The position numbers and the translations under genes are program-made. A stretch of DNA of 64,000 nucleotides, taken from contig JAXMBC010000001.1 in the NCBI GenBank assembly GCA_046350055.1, positions 4,712,001 through 4,776,000 on the forward strand. The letters run 5' to 3'. The stretch comes from JAEUIE01 sp046350055 (lineage in GTDB: Bacteria > Planctomycetota > Planctomycetia > Gemmatales > HRBIN36). The notes beneath the pieces were generated by a model. That model ran no database searches and was not told where the DNA came from. It saw only the letters and a list, made by a program, of their open reading frames with translations. Shown here one piece after another: positions 9,682-18,546 of the stretch. Position 1 is the stretch's first letter. The number at the start of each line of letters is the position of its first letter.

Positions 9682-10200
9682 TTAACGGCCGGGTGGCTTG
9701 CTGCCTGGCCCGGGCTTGTTTGTTTGAGTATTGGGTGGGGGCTTGCGTGGTTGCAGGAGACGATTGCGTATACTGCTGACGTCTGGTCTGGGCGAAGCTG
9801 CTTCCGTCAGTGCCTGTAGAGATGCAGGAGGCAAACGTACAGGCTCGGGACGGCCTTCCTCATCTTCCTGTTCTTGTTCTTCCTCTTCTTCCTGCTGCTT
9901 GCTCTTGGTTGCCATCGATTTCTTCACACCACCGATTAGTTCACCGAAGGTTTGGTAGAGCGCCTCATCCTCGACGGGTCGGTTAAAGAAGATGATCCTG
10001 AGCTCGTCCCAAGGTACAAGAAAAATGCGTTCGCCTTCATCAGTGCCTCCCAGTCGCCCACGCAACAGGATCGAGTCATCACCGAACTGTAGAAATCGCT
10101 GAATATAGACATCAATACCTGTGGACAACGATAGAACCACCAAGTCATGCATTTTCTCTGGGATCTTATTAAAGAGGGCTAGCCAGTTCTCACGCGTCAT
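9682..10200 (-). CDS. hypothetical protein with acidic linker and proline-rich tail
   Basis: I do not recognise a family for this 172-residue protein. Residues 1-92 look folded (HDLVVLSLSTGIDVYIQRFL, then FLVPWDELRIIFFN). An acidic stretch rich in Glu and Gln follows at about 104-115. The last 50 residues are low-complexity and rich in Pro, Arg and Gln. There is no signal peptide or membrane segment, so it is probably cytoplasmic. It is the upstream partner of psd with only 3 bases between the genes, which makes co-expression likely. Confidence 0.65.
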   Translation of the reverse strand: MTRENWLALFNKIPEKMHDLVVLSLSTGIDVYIQRFLQFGDDSILLRGRLGGTDEGERIFLVPWDELRIIFFNRPVEDEALYQTFGELIGGVKKSMATKSKQQEEEEEQEQEDEEGRPEPVRLPPASLQALTEAASPRPDVSSIRNRLLQPRKPPPNTQTNKPGPGSKPPGR

Positions 10201-10263
10201 GGGTCACTCTTTCAGTCGCTACGATTCATTCATTATATAGATACTATCCTACTACAGAGTCTG

Positions 10264-11670
10264 TCAAACCGGGATGGAAACTCCACGTTCGGCAATGGTG
10301 GCAGCTTCCGCCCGAACAGCGTTTAGAACCTGTTGCAAGGCAGACAGGTTGTTTTCCTCGCCATGTACTAAGACCACGTGTGCACCGGCTTCCACCTGTG
10401 GCTGTAACAGTTCCAGCAGCTCGGCTTGATCGGCATGCCCGGAAAAGCCTCGCAACACCACCACCTCGGCCCACTTGTTCCAGTCTCGTCCCGAAATACG
10501 GATCGTGGGGCTCGGCTCCAGCAACCTGGCACCCAAAGAGCCCGGGGCCTGGAAACTGACAAGGATCACGGTGCAGCGTGGATCATCTATGGAGTTCTTA
10601 ATGTGGTGAATAATGCGGCCACCTTCCCCCATACCACTGGACGCAATGATAATGGAAGGCGTACTGTCATACATCACATCTTTGCTTTCTTCCGTGCTGG
10701 TCACGTAGTGGACATATGGTGCATGCAGAAAGCCTGCTCTCTTTCTGATAGTCTCTCGTACGGAAGGTGCCAGCAGATTGGTATGTTGCTGCATGACAGC
10801 CAGTACCTGGTGGGCCAGCGGACTATCGACATAGATGGGTGTTTCTTCAATCCTCCCTGCTTCGATCAGCTGCATCAGGGTATAGATCACCAGCTGTACA
10901 CGACCCAGGCTGAATGCTGGTATCAGCACCTTGCCACCACGCTCAATCGTTGAGGTGACATGATGACAAAGCTTGGCCTGCATCTCTGCAAATGTTTCAT
11001 GAAACATCCCGCCATACGTCGCTTCACTGATGATCAGATCACTGGGAAGCAGCGGCGAAACCGGACAAAGTAGCGGTATCGAGGAACGACCAAGGTCACC
11101 GGTATAGGTCAAGCGACGGCTACTGTTGCCCTGGCTCATTGTCAGATGTGCTGAAGCAGAACCAAGAATATGACCAGCATCCCGCAATTCCATCTCGACA
11201 TCTGGACCTATTCGCGTTCGCCGTCCAAAGCTGACTGGCTCAATCATTTCGATGGTCTGATCGATATCACCTTCGTCATACAATGACGGCAACCAGGGAT
11301 CGCCTTTTTCACGACGATTGTTGTAGTAACTGGTTTCCAGATTCTGAATATGGCAGGCATCCATCAACATGGGACGAAGCAGGTCGCGCGTTGCAGAGGT
11401 GGTGTAGATGGGACCTCGAAAGCCTTGCTTTACCAGTGACGGCAGGTTGCCACAGTGATCCAGATGTGCATGAGTAAGGACAATGGCATCCAGCTGGTGC
11501 GGCTTGAAGGGAAAGCTTCGATTGCGCTCCTGAGCACCTTTCTCGAGAATCAGTCCACAGTCGAGGAGAATCTTCTGTCTCTCACTCTGGAGCAAATGCA
11601 TGGAGCCGGTAACGTAACGGGCAGCCCCCCAGATTGTGACATGGGGCTGAACAGGGGAATCATCGTTCAT
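10264..11670 (-). CDS. MBL-fold beta-CASP nuclease (RNA-processing exonuclease family)
   Basis: The start at 11670 gives a normal N-terminus (MNDDSPVQPHVTIWGAARYV); a TTG at 11727 would add 19 unusual residues and overlap the divergent promoter region. The 468-residue protein carries the metallo-beta-lactamase motif THAHLDHCG (His67, His69, Asp71, His72). It also has the later acid motif SEATYGG, the beta-CASP stretch VDSPLA, SSGMGEGG, and the C-terminal SGHADQ and VHGEENN. This architecture is that of CPSF73/RNase J-like RNA or DNA hydrolases using two zinc ions. It is divergent from the aminotransferase, with 74 bases between the starts. RNA processing is the most likely role, by family. 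Confidence 0.85.
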   Translation of the reverse strand: MNDDSPVQPHVTIWGAARYVTGSMHLLQSERQKILLDCGLILEKGAQERNRSFPFKPHQLDAIVLTHAHLDHCGNLPSLVKQGFRGPIYTTSATRDLLRPMLMDACHIQNLETSYYNNRREKGDPWLPSLYDEGDIDQTIEMIEPVSFGRRTRIGPDVEMELRDAGHILGSASAHLTMSQGNSSRRLTYTGDLGRSSIPLLCPVSPLLPSDLIISEATYGGMFHETFAEMQAKLCHHVTSTIERGGKVLIPAFSLGRVQLVIYTLMQLIEAGRIEETPIYVDSPLAHQVLAVMQQHTNLLAPSVRETIRKRAGFLHAPYVHYVTSTEESKDVMYDSTPSIIIASSGMGEGGRIIHHIKNSIDDPRCTVILVSFQAPGSLGARLLEPSPTIRISGRDWNKWAEVVVLRGFSGHADQAELLELLQPQVEAGAHVVLVHGEENNLSALQQVLNAVRAEAATIAERGVSIPV

Positions 11671-11744
11671 GATGAGATGATATAGAGTACTGCATAGGAT
11701 GATTGGAGGAGTTGTTCGTCTCGCCAAAGAGTAGCAAGCATATC

Positions 11745-12845
11745 ATGCCTCCTTCCATCGCATCGCGCACTGAACTGCTGGCCCGGAATCCATTCCGTCA
11801 CATTGCGGAAAAGGCACGCTTTCTGGAGAATCCCATCAATCTCGGAATGGGCCAGCCCGATTTTGACGTGCCCGAGGAACTGACGGCGATTGCCATCGAT
11901 GCAATGCGTAGTGGCCACAATGGATACAGCTCTGCAGCTGGTCATCCAGCCTTGCGTGAAATCATCAAAACTACTCTGGATGTAAATGCTAGACACCCTG
12001 AAAATGATGTGGTTGTGACGTGTGGCACGCTCGGCGCACTGACACTGGCAATGCAAGCCATCATTAATCCAGGCGATGAAGTCATTCTGTTCGATCCCTA
12101 CTTCCTCGCCTATCCGCATCTCGTACATCTGGTTAGTGGTACTTCACGATTCCTTTCCACCTATCCACTGTTCCAGCCTGATCCGGACCTCGTGCTGGCA
12201 AATATCACACCTCGCACCAAGGCGATCATGCTCTGTAGCCCGAGTAATCCTACTGGTGTCGTCACTAGCAGGGATCGTGTCCAGGCTCTGGCAGAACTGG
12301 CGGACAGGCTTGGAATCTGGCTTATCAGTGATGAGATCTATTCCACGTTTCTATACGAAGGCAGTTTCAGCAGTCCGATACGATTCGGTGAAAACGTCAT
12401 CGTTTGCAGCAGTTTCAGCAAGACCCACGGCATGACTGGCTGGCGTCTTGGCTATGCCTATGGCCCCAAAGATGTGATCGAGGCAATGATGACACTCCAG
12501 CAGGCTACCTTTGTTTGCGCACCTACCATGGCTCAGCATGCCGGGGTTGCTGCCTGGAATTATCCCATGAACAGGTATGTGGATGCTTATCGCCACAAAC
12601 GCGATTGGCTGCTGAATCATCTCGACCCTCGTTACCATGTAGTGAAGCCCGAAGGAGCCTTCTACCTTTTCCCTCAGGCACCGCGAGGTACAGGAACTGA
12701 ATGGGCCGAGCAGGCACTGGCTCACAAGCTTATCTTCATGCCGGGGCAGGTATTCAGCCAGCAGGATACCCACTTCCGCCTCAGCTACGCTGCCAGTGAT
12801 GAATCGCTGGCCAGGGCTGCTGAAGTTCTGAATCGCATGCTCTAG
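11745..12845 (+). CDS. PLP-dependent class I/II aminotransferase
   Basis: The start at 11745 gives MPPSIASRTELLARNPFR; the TTG at 11703 is less likely because it would overlap the divergent start. The 366-residue protein has fold type I aminotransferase motifs: NLGMGQPDFDVPEEL at the N-terminus, SPSNPTGVV, LISDEIYSTF, and the PLP lysine Lys226 in SSFSKTHGMTGWRLGY. The late Arg in HFRLSYA is the usual carboxylate-binding residue. The pattern is that of aspartate/aromatic-type aminotransferases of subgroup I-gamma; the amino acid pair used cannot be decided. It stands alone, with an NHL-protein gene 59 bases downstream. Confidence 0.85.
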   Translation: MPPSIASRTELLARNPFRHIAEKARFLENPINLGMGQPDFDVPEELTAIAIDAMRSGHNGYSSAAGHPALREIIKTTLDVNARHPENDVVVTCGTLGALTLAMQAIINPGDEVILFDPYFLAYPHLVHLVSGTSRFLSTYPLFQPDPDLVLANITPRTKAIMLCSPSNPTGVVTSRDRVQALAELADRLGIWLISDEIYSTFLYEGSFSSPIRFGENVIVCSSFSKTHGMTGWRLGYAYGPKDVIEAMMTLQQATFVCAPTMAQHAGVAAWNYPMNRYVDAYRHKRDWLLNHLDPRYHVVKPEGAFYLFPQAPRGTGTEWAEQALAHKLIFMPGQVFSQQDTHFRLSYAASDESLARAAEVLNRML

Positions 12846-12904
12846 CTTCTTGTATCTCGCCGTCCTTCGGTGTATGCTGCAACTCTCACCCCAGGAATCC
12901 TCTC

Positions 12905-13942
12905 ATGCATCGCCGTCACTTTCTGAAAACAGCAACTACCACAGCACTGGCCGCCAGTTTGCCGACATTCGTTGGTGCCAGTAACAAATCCGGCACGAAA
13001 AACCACATCTTCAAAGTGGGTGACCGCAGTTACGAGTGCATTCATGATCCGTACACCCTGCCCACCTCCCATCAATGGCAAACCAGCCACGGAATGTGTT
13101 TCGATCTCGCAGGGAATGCATACATCATCATGCAGGGGCATGGCGGCACGCCGGCTCAGGATACCATTCATGTCTTTGATGCCGCTAACAAGTACGTTCG
13201 GTCGTTTGGCAAGGAGTATCACCCCGGTGGTCACGGCATTGATGTCCGCAAGGAAGGAGATGAAGAATTCCTCTATATCAGCGATGTCCACAACAATCAG
13301 GTGGTAAAGACCAACCTGAAGGGTGAACCTGTCTGGAAACTGAGCCTGCCCACAGAACCCAAGGTCTACAAGAACAACAAAGGCTACAAGCCCACCAATG
13401 TCGCCTTTCATTCTGATGGCAGCTTTTACATCGGTGATGGCTATGGCTCAAGTTACATCCATCACTATTCCAAAGACGCCAAGTGGGTGAAAACTATTGG
13501 AGGAAAAGGATCTGATCTTAACAAGCTCAACACTCCTCATGGCCTCTGGTTCGATTCTCGCCCCGGCCGACAGGGGTTACTGGCGATTGCTGATCGTGGC
13601 AACAACCGCATTGTCTACACTTCTGCCAGTGGTGAGACTATTGGGGTGGTTCCTGGTGTAGCTCTTCCCTGCAATATCGATTTCCATGGCGACCTGGCAG
13701 TCATTCCGGAACTGAGCAGTCGCGTGACGTTGCTGGGCAAAAATAACGAAGTGCTCTTCCGTTTTGGTGACGATGCCGCCTGGATCGCAAGGGTAGGAAA
13801 GGATAAACTCCGCAACGATCCCAAGACCTGGGAAGCTGGCAAATTCGTTCATCCTCACGACGCCTGCTTCGATTTCCAGGGCAACATCTACGTGGTAGAG
13901 TGGGTTCAGACAGGTCGCATCACCAAGCTCAAACTTCTATGA
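12905..13942 (+). CDS. Tat-exported NHL-repeat beta-propeller protein
   Basis: The N-terminus MHRRHFLKTATTTALAASLP is a twin-arginine signal (RRHFLK plus a hydrophobic segment), so the 345-residue protein is probably exported folded. The rest shows NHL-type propeller strands: HGMCFDLAGNAYII, HGIDVRKEGDEEFLYISD, PTNVAFHSDGSFYIGDG, HGLWFDSRPG, LLAIADRGNNRIV, and HDACFDFQGNIYVVEW. The pattern is similar to peptidyl-alpha-hydroxyglycine lyase-like NHL proteins found in planctomycetes; activity is unknown. The last codons overlap the start of a small gene by 4 bases. Confidence 0.8.
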   Translation: MHRRHFLKTATTTALAASLPTFVGASNKSGTKNHIFKVGDRSYECIHDPYTLPTSHQWQTSHGMCFDLAGNAYIIMQGHGGTPAQDTIHVFDAANKYVRSFGKEYHPGGHGIDVRKEGDEEFLYISDVHNNQVVKTNLKGEPVWKLSLPTEPKVYKNNKGYKPTNVAFHSDGSFYIGDGYGSSYIHHYSKDAKWVKTIGGKGSDLNKLNTPHGLWFDSRPGRQGLLAIADRGNNRIVYTSASGETIGVVPGVALPCNIDFHGDLAVIPELSSRVTLLGKNNEVLFRFGDDAAWIARVGKDKLRNDPKTWEAGKFVHPHDACFDFQGNIYVVEWVQTGRITKLKLL

Positions 13943-14148
13943 CCCCATTCACCAATTGCTGGTTTACTCCCACGGAAAAGGACCTCGCGGAAGTTGATAT
14001 CGATCAACTCCGCGATAATCTGGCGTTGTCGTTCGACGATCGGCTGAGGCGTCATGAAGGAGCACGATGCCTGGTGAGTGAACTACGCAACGCAGGAAAA
14101 CAACTGTATGGATTCGATCCTCCAACAATTACACAAGCTGCAGATTGA
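13939..14148 (+). CDS. small conserved-looking hypothetical protein
   Basis: The 69-residue protein begins with an ATG that overlaps the stop of the NHL-repeat gene (ATGA), a usual sign of translational coupling. It has no signal peptide or membrane segment and is rich in Asp, Leu and Arg (LAEVDIDQLRDNLALSFDDRL). I recognise no family. A longer in-frame start would run into the upstream gene and is not needed. It is convergent with the phosphatase gene, 13 bases away. Confidence 0.55.
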   Translation: MTPFTNCWFTPTEKDLAEVDIDQLRDNLALSFDDRLRRHEGARCLVSELRNAGKQLYGFDPPTITQAAD

Positions 14149-14161
14149 TGTTTCCTGACAG

Positions 14162-15448
14162 CTACTTCTTATCCAAAGTCATCGCATCAAAGAGTCGTCC
14201 TTCCACATCGAATGCCTTGAAGTTTAACCTGCCTGCATTAACTGTCAGATAACAGTAGTGATAGCACGAGCGATGTTCCGCTTTGAACCAGTGGGGCGTA
14301 GGCACGAAGTCTTCCAGTCGGCCACCACCACCACCACTGGTTACATAGATCGTGCCATTCTGGTGATCCACCTTGCGTGCCTTGATCGGCCAACTTCGTT
14401 CATACACATGTACATGGCCATTGAAGACCATGTCAACTCGGTGCTTTTCATAGAGTGCGATGAAATGCTGCTGCACACGCGGTTCGCCGTTGCCATTGCT
14501 GCCATACCAGGAATAGCCGAAGTCGTCGTCGTCCGAGGAATATGCAGGGTGATGATGAAATACAAACTTCCAGGTCGCCTTCGACCTGGCGAGAGCCTGA
14601 TCGAGCCACTGGTATTGCTCACCCGTGGGCGAAAGGTCGCGGATGCTGTTGCTGTCGATGGCGAAGAAGTCAGCGTTGCCATAGCTGAACTGGTAGTAAT
14701 ACTTCGGCTCTGGCATGCTGAAATAACGGTAATAGTGGTCATTGTTTTTCTCGTGGTTGCCGATCGTCGGCAGCACCGCAACCCTGCGAAATAGCATGTC
14801 TGAAGGGCGAAACAGGTCATCAGTCCATTGTTCTTTTTTCTCGCCATCATCCACCACATCACCACAGTGCATCACAAAGTGAGGCCGACGTTCCCACATT
14901 TGCCTGGCAATGCGACCAGTAATCTCCGGGTTACGCTGGGTATCGCCCACAACAGTGAATGACCAGGGTTCGTCAGCTTTCACCGCTGTCATAAAGGTTA
15001 AATAATCGCTTTGCAGAACTGCACCAGACTCAGTGACGGTAGTTACCCGGTAAATGTACTTGCTGCTGGGTTTGAGGTCTGTCAGTTTGACCTGATGCAT
15101 CTGCTTGTTTGCTTTTACTTCCTGACGCTTGCTGAGCTTTGGCGGAATGGGTTTCTTTTTATCATTGAATAAAACGATGCCCGGCTCGCTGTACTCGACA
15201 ACAGAACTGCTTGGCTCACTGGTCTCCCACATCAGGATGATGCTGGTTTGTGTCGGGTATTGCAGATAAGGCTCGATGACAAAGCGCAGACCAGCCTCGG
15301 TACTTGTTGTCTTACTTCTGGGCTCTTCGGGCCGGGCTTGCGATTCATTCCTTTGCCAGAAGAGCACAACACTTACAAGAATCATCCCCAGGACCATGGC
15401 AAGCAAACGCGGTCCGGCCTTCCACACTGCTTCCCTGCTCCTTCTCAT
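14162..15448 (-). CDS. secreted purple-acid-phosphatase-like metallophosphoesterase
   Basis: The 428-residue protein has an N-terminal hydrophobic segment (LLAMVLGMILVSVVLFW) that acts as a signal or anchor. An Fn3-like domain typical of purple acid phosphatases follows (about 55-155: TSIILMWETSEPSSSVVEYS). The catalytic domain has the calcineurin-type ligands in order: VVGDTQRN, CGDVVDDG, IGNHEKN, FHHHPAYSSDD, and FNGHVHVYERSWP. These bind two metals and hydrolyse phosphoester bonds outside the cytoplasm. The gene is convergent with the small hypothetical gene and divergent from the DUF5009-like gene. The natural substrate is unknown. Confidence 0.85.
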   Translation of the reverse strand: MRRSREAVWKAGPRLLAMVLGMILVSVVLFWQRNESQARPEEPRSKTTSTEAGLRFVIEPYLQYPTQTSIILMWETSEPSSSVVEYSEPGIVLFNDKKKPIPPKLSKRQEVKANKQMHQVKLTDLKPSSKYIYRVTTVTESGAVLQSDYLTFMTAVKADEPWSFTVVGDTQRNPEITGRIARQMWERRPHFVMHCGDVVDDGEKKEQWTDDLFRPSDMLFRRVAVLPTIGNHEKNNDHYYRYFSMPEPKYYYQFSYGNADFFAIDSNSIRDLSPTGEQYQWLDQALARSKATWKFVFHHHPAYSSDDDDFGYSWYGSNGNGEPRVQQHFIALYEKHRVDMVFNGHVHVYERSWPIKARKVDHQNGTIYVTSGGGGGRLEDFVPTPHWFKAEHRSCYHYCYLTVNAGRLNFKAFDVEGRLFDAMTLDKK

Positions 15449-15540
15449 GACAACTCCAGATTGCGTTTCCCATTCAGTCTATCACCCGTTAGCATGGCAT
15501 GACTCGCCCTGGAAGTCCACTGAAGATTGGATGAATGAGA

Positions 15541-16818
15541 ATGTCAACCACGACTGCAACTCCGGAAGCCATTATCGTAGCGGAAAAGCCTCAGCAACGG
15601 ATGATGTCGATTGACGCACTACGTGGCTTTGACATGTTCTGGATTGTCGGCGGCGAGGGTATGGTGCAGGCCTGGCTGAAATACAGCCAATTGCGATCCG
15701 GCTTTCTGGAGAAAGACACCAACAGTTGGCAGATGAAATTCCATCAGCAACTGGAACATGTCGATTGGGCAGGCTTCCGATTCTATGATCTTATCTTTCC
15801 CCTCTTTCTCTTCATCATCGGCGTAGTCATACCAATTTCACTAGGCAAGATGAAGACAGCTGGTGCCAGTCATGCTGATATATTGTGGCGGATCGGAAGA
15901 CGAGTAACTCTCATCCTGCTGATCGGCCTTGTTTATAACAATTTTCTCTCGTTCCAGTGGGGCGAATTACGTTATGCCGGCGTACTGCAACGACTGGGAT
16001 TGGGGTATGGGTTCGCTGCGCTAGCTGTGCTATACCTGCGTCCTCGTGCCATGGTCATTCTAACGGTCTTCATTCTGTTGGGATACTACCTGCTTTTGTT
16101 GCTCACCCCTGTCCCAGGCAGCGTGGCTGGGGATATCACCAAGGAACATAATCTATGTGGCTATGTCGATACGCTCATCCTCAAGAACGCCCTCGGCGGG
16201 AAGATCTTCAAGGAGTACTACGGCTACGGTGACAATGAAGGTGTTCTCTCAACGATCCCAGCATTCGCAACAGCACTGATTGGCGCCTTGGCAGGCTTGT
16301 GGCTTATGAGCCAGAACAGCAATCGTACGAAGTTTCTTGGTTTAATGTGGTCAGGGCTGGTGCTGCTGGCCTTTGGTGCAGCCTGGTCGGGGTTCTTCAT
16401 GGAAATGAACAACCTCCACAATCGACTCCCTGTGTTTCCCATCATTAAAAACTTATGGACCAGTAGTTTCGTTCTCTGGGCAGGTGGTTGGAGCGTATTG
16501 CTTCTGGCATTGTTCTTCGGTGTGATTGATTGTCTGGGATGGCGAAGGTGGTCGTTTCCATTTGTGGTAATCGGTGCGAATGCCATCACGATTTACCTTA
16601 TCGATCACTTTGTCGATCTGGATCCACTGGCGAAAAGGCTGTTTGGAGGCATCGCTCGGATAAGTGCTGAATGGCTACATCCTGTGTCACAGAACGATTC
16701 AGCAGCTTTACTTCTTGCCGCCACGATAAGCAGTGCTATTCTCCTGACAGGAGCAATGCTGATCAAATGGCTGCTTCTCTGGTTCCTATATCGACGGAAG
16801 ATCTTTCTACGATTCTAA
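15541..16818 (+). CDS. multi-pass acyltransferase-like membrane protein (DUF5009 / HGSNAT-like)
   Basis: The start at 15541 (MSTTTATPE) is preferred to an ATG two codons earlier. The 425-residue protein has the family signature SIDALRGFDMFWIVGGEG near the N-terminus and about ten hydrophobic segments. The first, FRFYDLIFPLFLFIIGVVIP, is also diagnostic. Members related to heparan-alpha-glucosaminide N-acetyltransferase transfer acetyl groups across a membrane to sugar amines; bacterial members are mostly uncharacterised. A cytoplasmic-membrane location is clear, the acceptor is not. The following gene starts 13 bases downstream, so the two are probably in one transcript. Confidence 0.8.
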   Translation: MSTTTATPEAIIVAEKPQQRMMSIDALRGFDMFWIVGGEGMVQAWLKYSQLRSGFLEKDTNSWQMKFHQQLEHVDWAGFRFYDLIFPLFLFIIGVVIPISLGKMKTAGASHADILWRIGRRVTLILLIGLVYNNFLSFQWGELRYAGVLQRLGLGYGFAALAVLYLRPRAMVILTVFILLGYYLLLLLTPVPGSVAGDITKEHNLCGYVDTLILKNALGGKIFKEYYGYGDNEGVLSTIPAFATALIGALAGLWLMSQNSNRTKFLGLMWSGLVLLAFGAAWSGFFMEMNNLHNRLPVFPIIKNLWTSSFVLWAGGWSVLLLALFFGVIDCLGWRRWSFPFVVIGANAITIYLIDHFVDLDPLAKRLFGGIARISAEWLHPVSQNDSAALLLAATISSAILLTGAMLIKWLLLWFLYRRKIFLRF

Positions 16819-16831
16819 TGCATGGTGAAGA

Positions 16832-17611
16832 ATGTTTGTTCAGTCATTACTGCTGGCATACCTACTCGCTTGTCCGATCGTGCCAAAGGCGGATCAAAAG
16901 CCCAGACCAGTGCCCAAGTCCATCGCGGGCATTCGTATTGTCACGGAGATCAATGATGATTTCTATCCCGACTACTGGAAGAAGGACAAGGCAATTCAAG
17001 CGGAAGCAAGCCCATCCGATGCTAAAGAAATCGAGCGGGTGATACCAATCATCCATCAATTTGTTAAAGATTACCCACCGAAGGTGTTAAAGAACCTCAG
17101 GTCCATTTGTCTCTGTAAAGTGCTCAAGTTCTATGGCAAACCCTTCGGAGGCACTAACAGCGCTGATGCTGTGTATCTTTGCGTTCAGAGCGAGAGCCTG
17201 GGCTACACCAACAGTTTTTTACTGGCTTCCCTACACCATGAGTTCTCATCCATCCTAATGCGCAACTACGAGGAACGGTTTCCCAAAACCGCCTGGACTG
17301 CGATCAACGCGAAGGATTTCAAGTACACCGAGGATGCTGTCGGTGCGCTGGGACAGGATAATCTTCTGACACCAAGCAAAAAGACACGAGACGAGGGGTT
17401 CATCTGCAAATACTCGAAATGCAGTATGGAAGAGGACTTCAACACCATTGCTGACTACCTGTTTAGCGAAAGGAGATTGTTGCTGGCGTGGGGAAAGGCC
17501 CATCCGAAACTCAAAGCGAAGATACAATTGGCTATGAAGTTCTATCAGTCCATCGATGCGGCGATACAGTTCGGAGAACTGGAAGAACTCAACAAGCAGG
17601 TGTCCCCTTGA
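16832..17611 (+). CDS. secreted metallopeptidase-like protein with degenerate zinc motif
   Basis: The 259-residue protein has an N-terminal hydrophobic segment (MFVQSLLLAYLLACPIV) consistent with a signal peptide. The centre has LASLHHEFSSIL, which matches the HExxH region of putative zinc-binding metallopeptidases (usually HHEFxHIL) but with Ser in place of the second His. EEDFNTIADYL further on resembles the downstream acidic motif of that family. So it may be inactive, or use other ligands. Its stop overlaps the proposed TTG start of the S1/P1 nuclease gene. Assignment to the metallopeptidase family is tentative. Confidence 0.55.
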   Translation: MFVQSLLLAYLLACPIVPKADQKPRPVPKSIAGIRIVTEINDDFYPDYWKKDKAIQAEASPSDAKEIERVIPIIHQFVKDYPPKVLKNLRSICLCKVLKFYGKPFGGTNSADAVYLCVQSESLGYTNSFLLASLHHEFSSILMRNYEERFPKTAWTAINAKDFKYTEDAVGALGQDNLLTPSKKTRDEGFICKYSKCSMEEDFNTIADYLFSERRLLLAWGKAHPKLKAKIQLAMKFYQSIDAAIQFGELEELNKQVSP

Positions 17612-18537
17612 ATCGTTTTGTTTTCTCCCTGATTGCATGTCTCGTTATTACTTCTTCACTGTGGGCCTGGAATGACAAAGGCCACATGGTCATCGCCCGT
17701 CTGGCATGGAAACAACTCACACCCGTCGAGCAAGGCAGGATAGTTGCCATCCTCAAACGCCATCCTCACTATCAGAGTTTCCTCCGCGATAAAATACCTA
17801 ATGGTTTCACTGAAGATGAGTGGGTCTTCATGCGAGCTGCTACCTGGCCTGACTGGGTACGCAGCGGCTCCAAGGAAGTGACCAAGTACCACATCAGCCC
17901 GGTGCATTACATCAACTTGCCGCTCGTTTACCCGGGCTACACTGGTAACATCCCCGCACCGAATCAACAGAATGTCATTAACCAGATCGCCAACTCCAGG
18001 CTTATCGCCAGAAATGGCAATCAGGAAGACCGTGCAGTACATCTCTGCTGGCTTTTCCATCTTGTCGGCGACATCCATCAACCGCTGCATACGACGAACT
18101 TCTTTAGCTCCCGTTTCCCCAAGGGCGACCGTGGTGGCAACCTGGCCAGAGTAAAAACCAGCAAGGGGAGCATCATCCAGATGCATTCTTTCTGGGACAA
18201 CCTTCTCGGCAAAGGCACCAGCGTTTCGGATATTGGCTCCTCAGTGCTGGAAATTGAAACATACTACCAGGAGAAGAAGGGGCAGATAGATGCTGAACTA
18301 CAAAAGCATCGTACCTATGAGGACTGGGCTCGTGAAGGATACGAGTTTGCCAAAACCTATGCCTACCTCGATGGCAAACTCCACCCCGCTAATGAGGATG
18401 ACAAAGTCAAGCACGAAGACCTTCCCGTGGTTCCTGATGACTATGGCACCAACGCTGGCAAAGTCGCCCGCTATGCAATGATCAAGGCGGGCAAGCGACT
18501 GGCCGCTGAGCTGCGTGAACTTGCGGCGGCGAAGTAA
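17608..18537 (+). CDS. secreted S1/P1-type zinc nuclease
   Basis: A TTG start at 17608 overlaps the previous stop (TTGA) and gives MNRFVFSLIACLVITSSLWA, a good signal peptide. Cleavage after Ala20 leaves Trp21 at the mature N-terminus, which is needed because the N-terminal Trp is a zinc ligand in S1/P1 nucleases. Other ligands are visible: WNDKGH, TWPDW, HYINL, HLVGDIHQPLH and HSFWDN. The 309-residue length is usual. These enzymes cut single-stranded DNA and RNA and remove 3'-phosphates outside the cell, often for nucleic acid scavenging. A GTG two codons upstream is an alternative start. Confidence 0.9.
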   Translation: MNRFVFSLIACLVITSSLWAWNDKGHMVIARLAWKQLTPVEQGRIVAILKRHPHYQSFLRDKIPNGFTEDEWVFMRAATWPDWVRSGSKEVTKYHISPVHYINLPLVYPGYTGNIPAPNQQNVINQIANSRLIARNGNQEDRAVHLCWLFHLVGDIHQPLHTTNFFSSRFPKGDRGGNLARVKTSKGSIIQMHSFWDNLLGKGTSVSDIGSSVLEIETYYQEKKGQIDAELQKHRTYEDWAREGYEFAKTYAYLDGKLHPANEDDKVKHEDLPVVPDDYGTNAGKVARYAMIKAGKRLAAELRELAAAK

Positions 18538-18546
18538 TTTCGTGAG

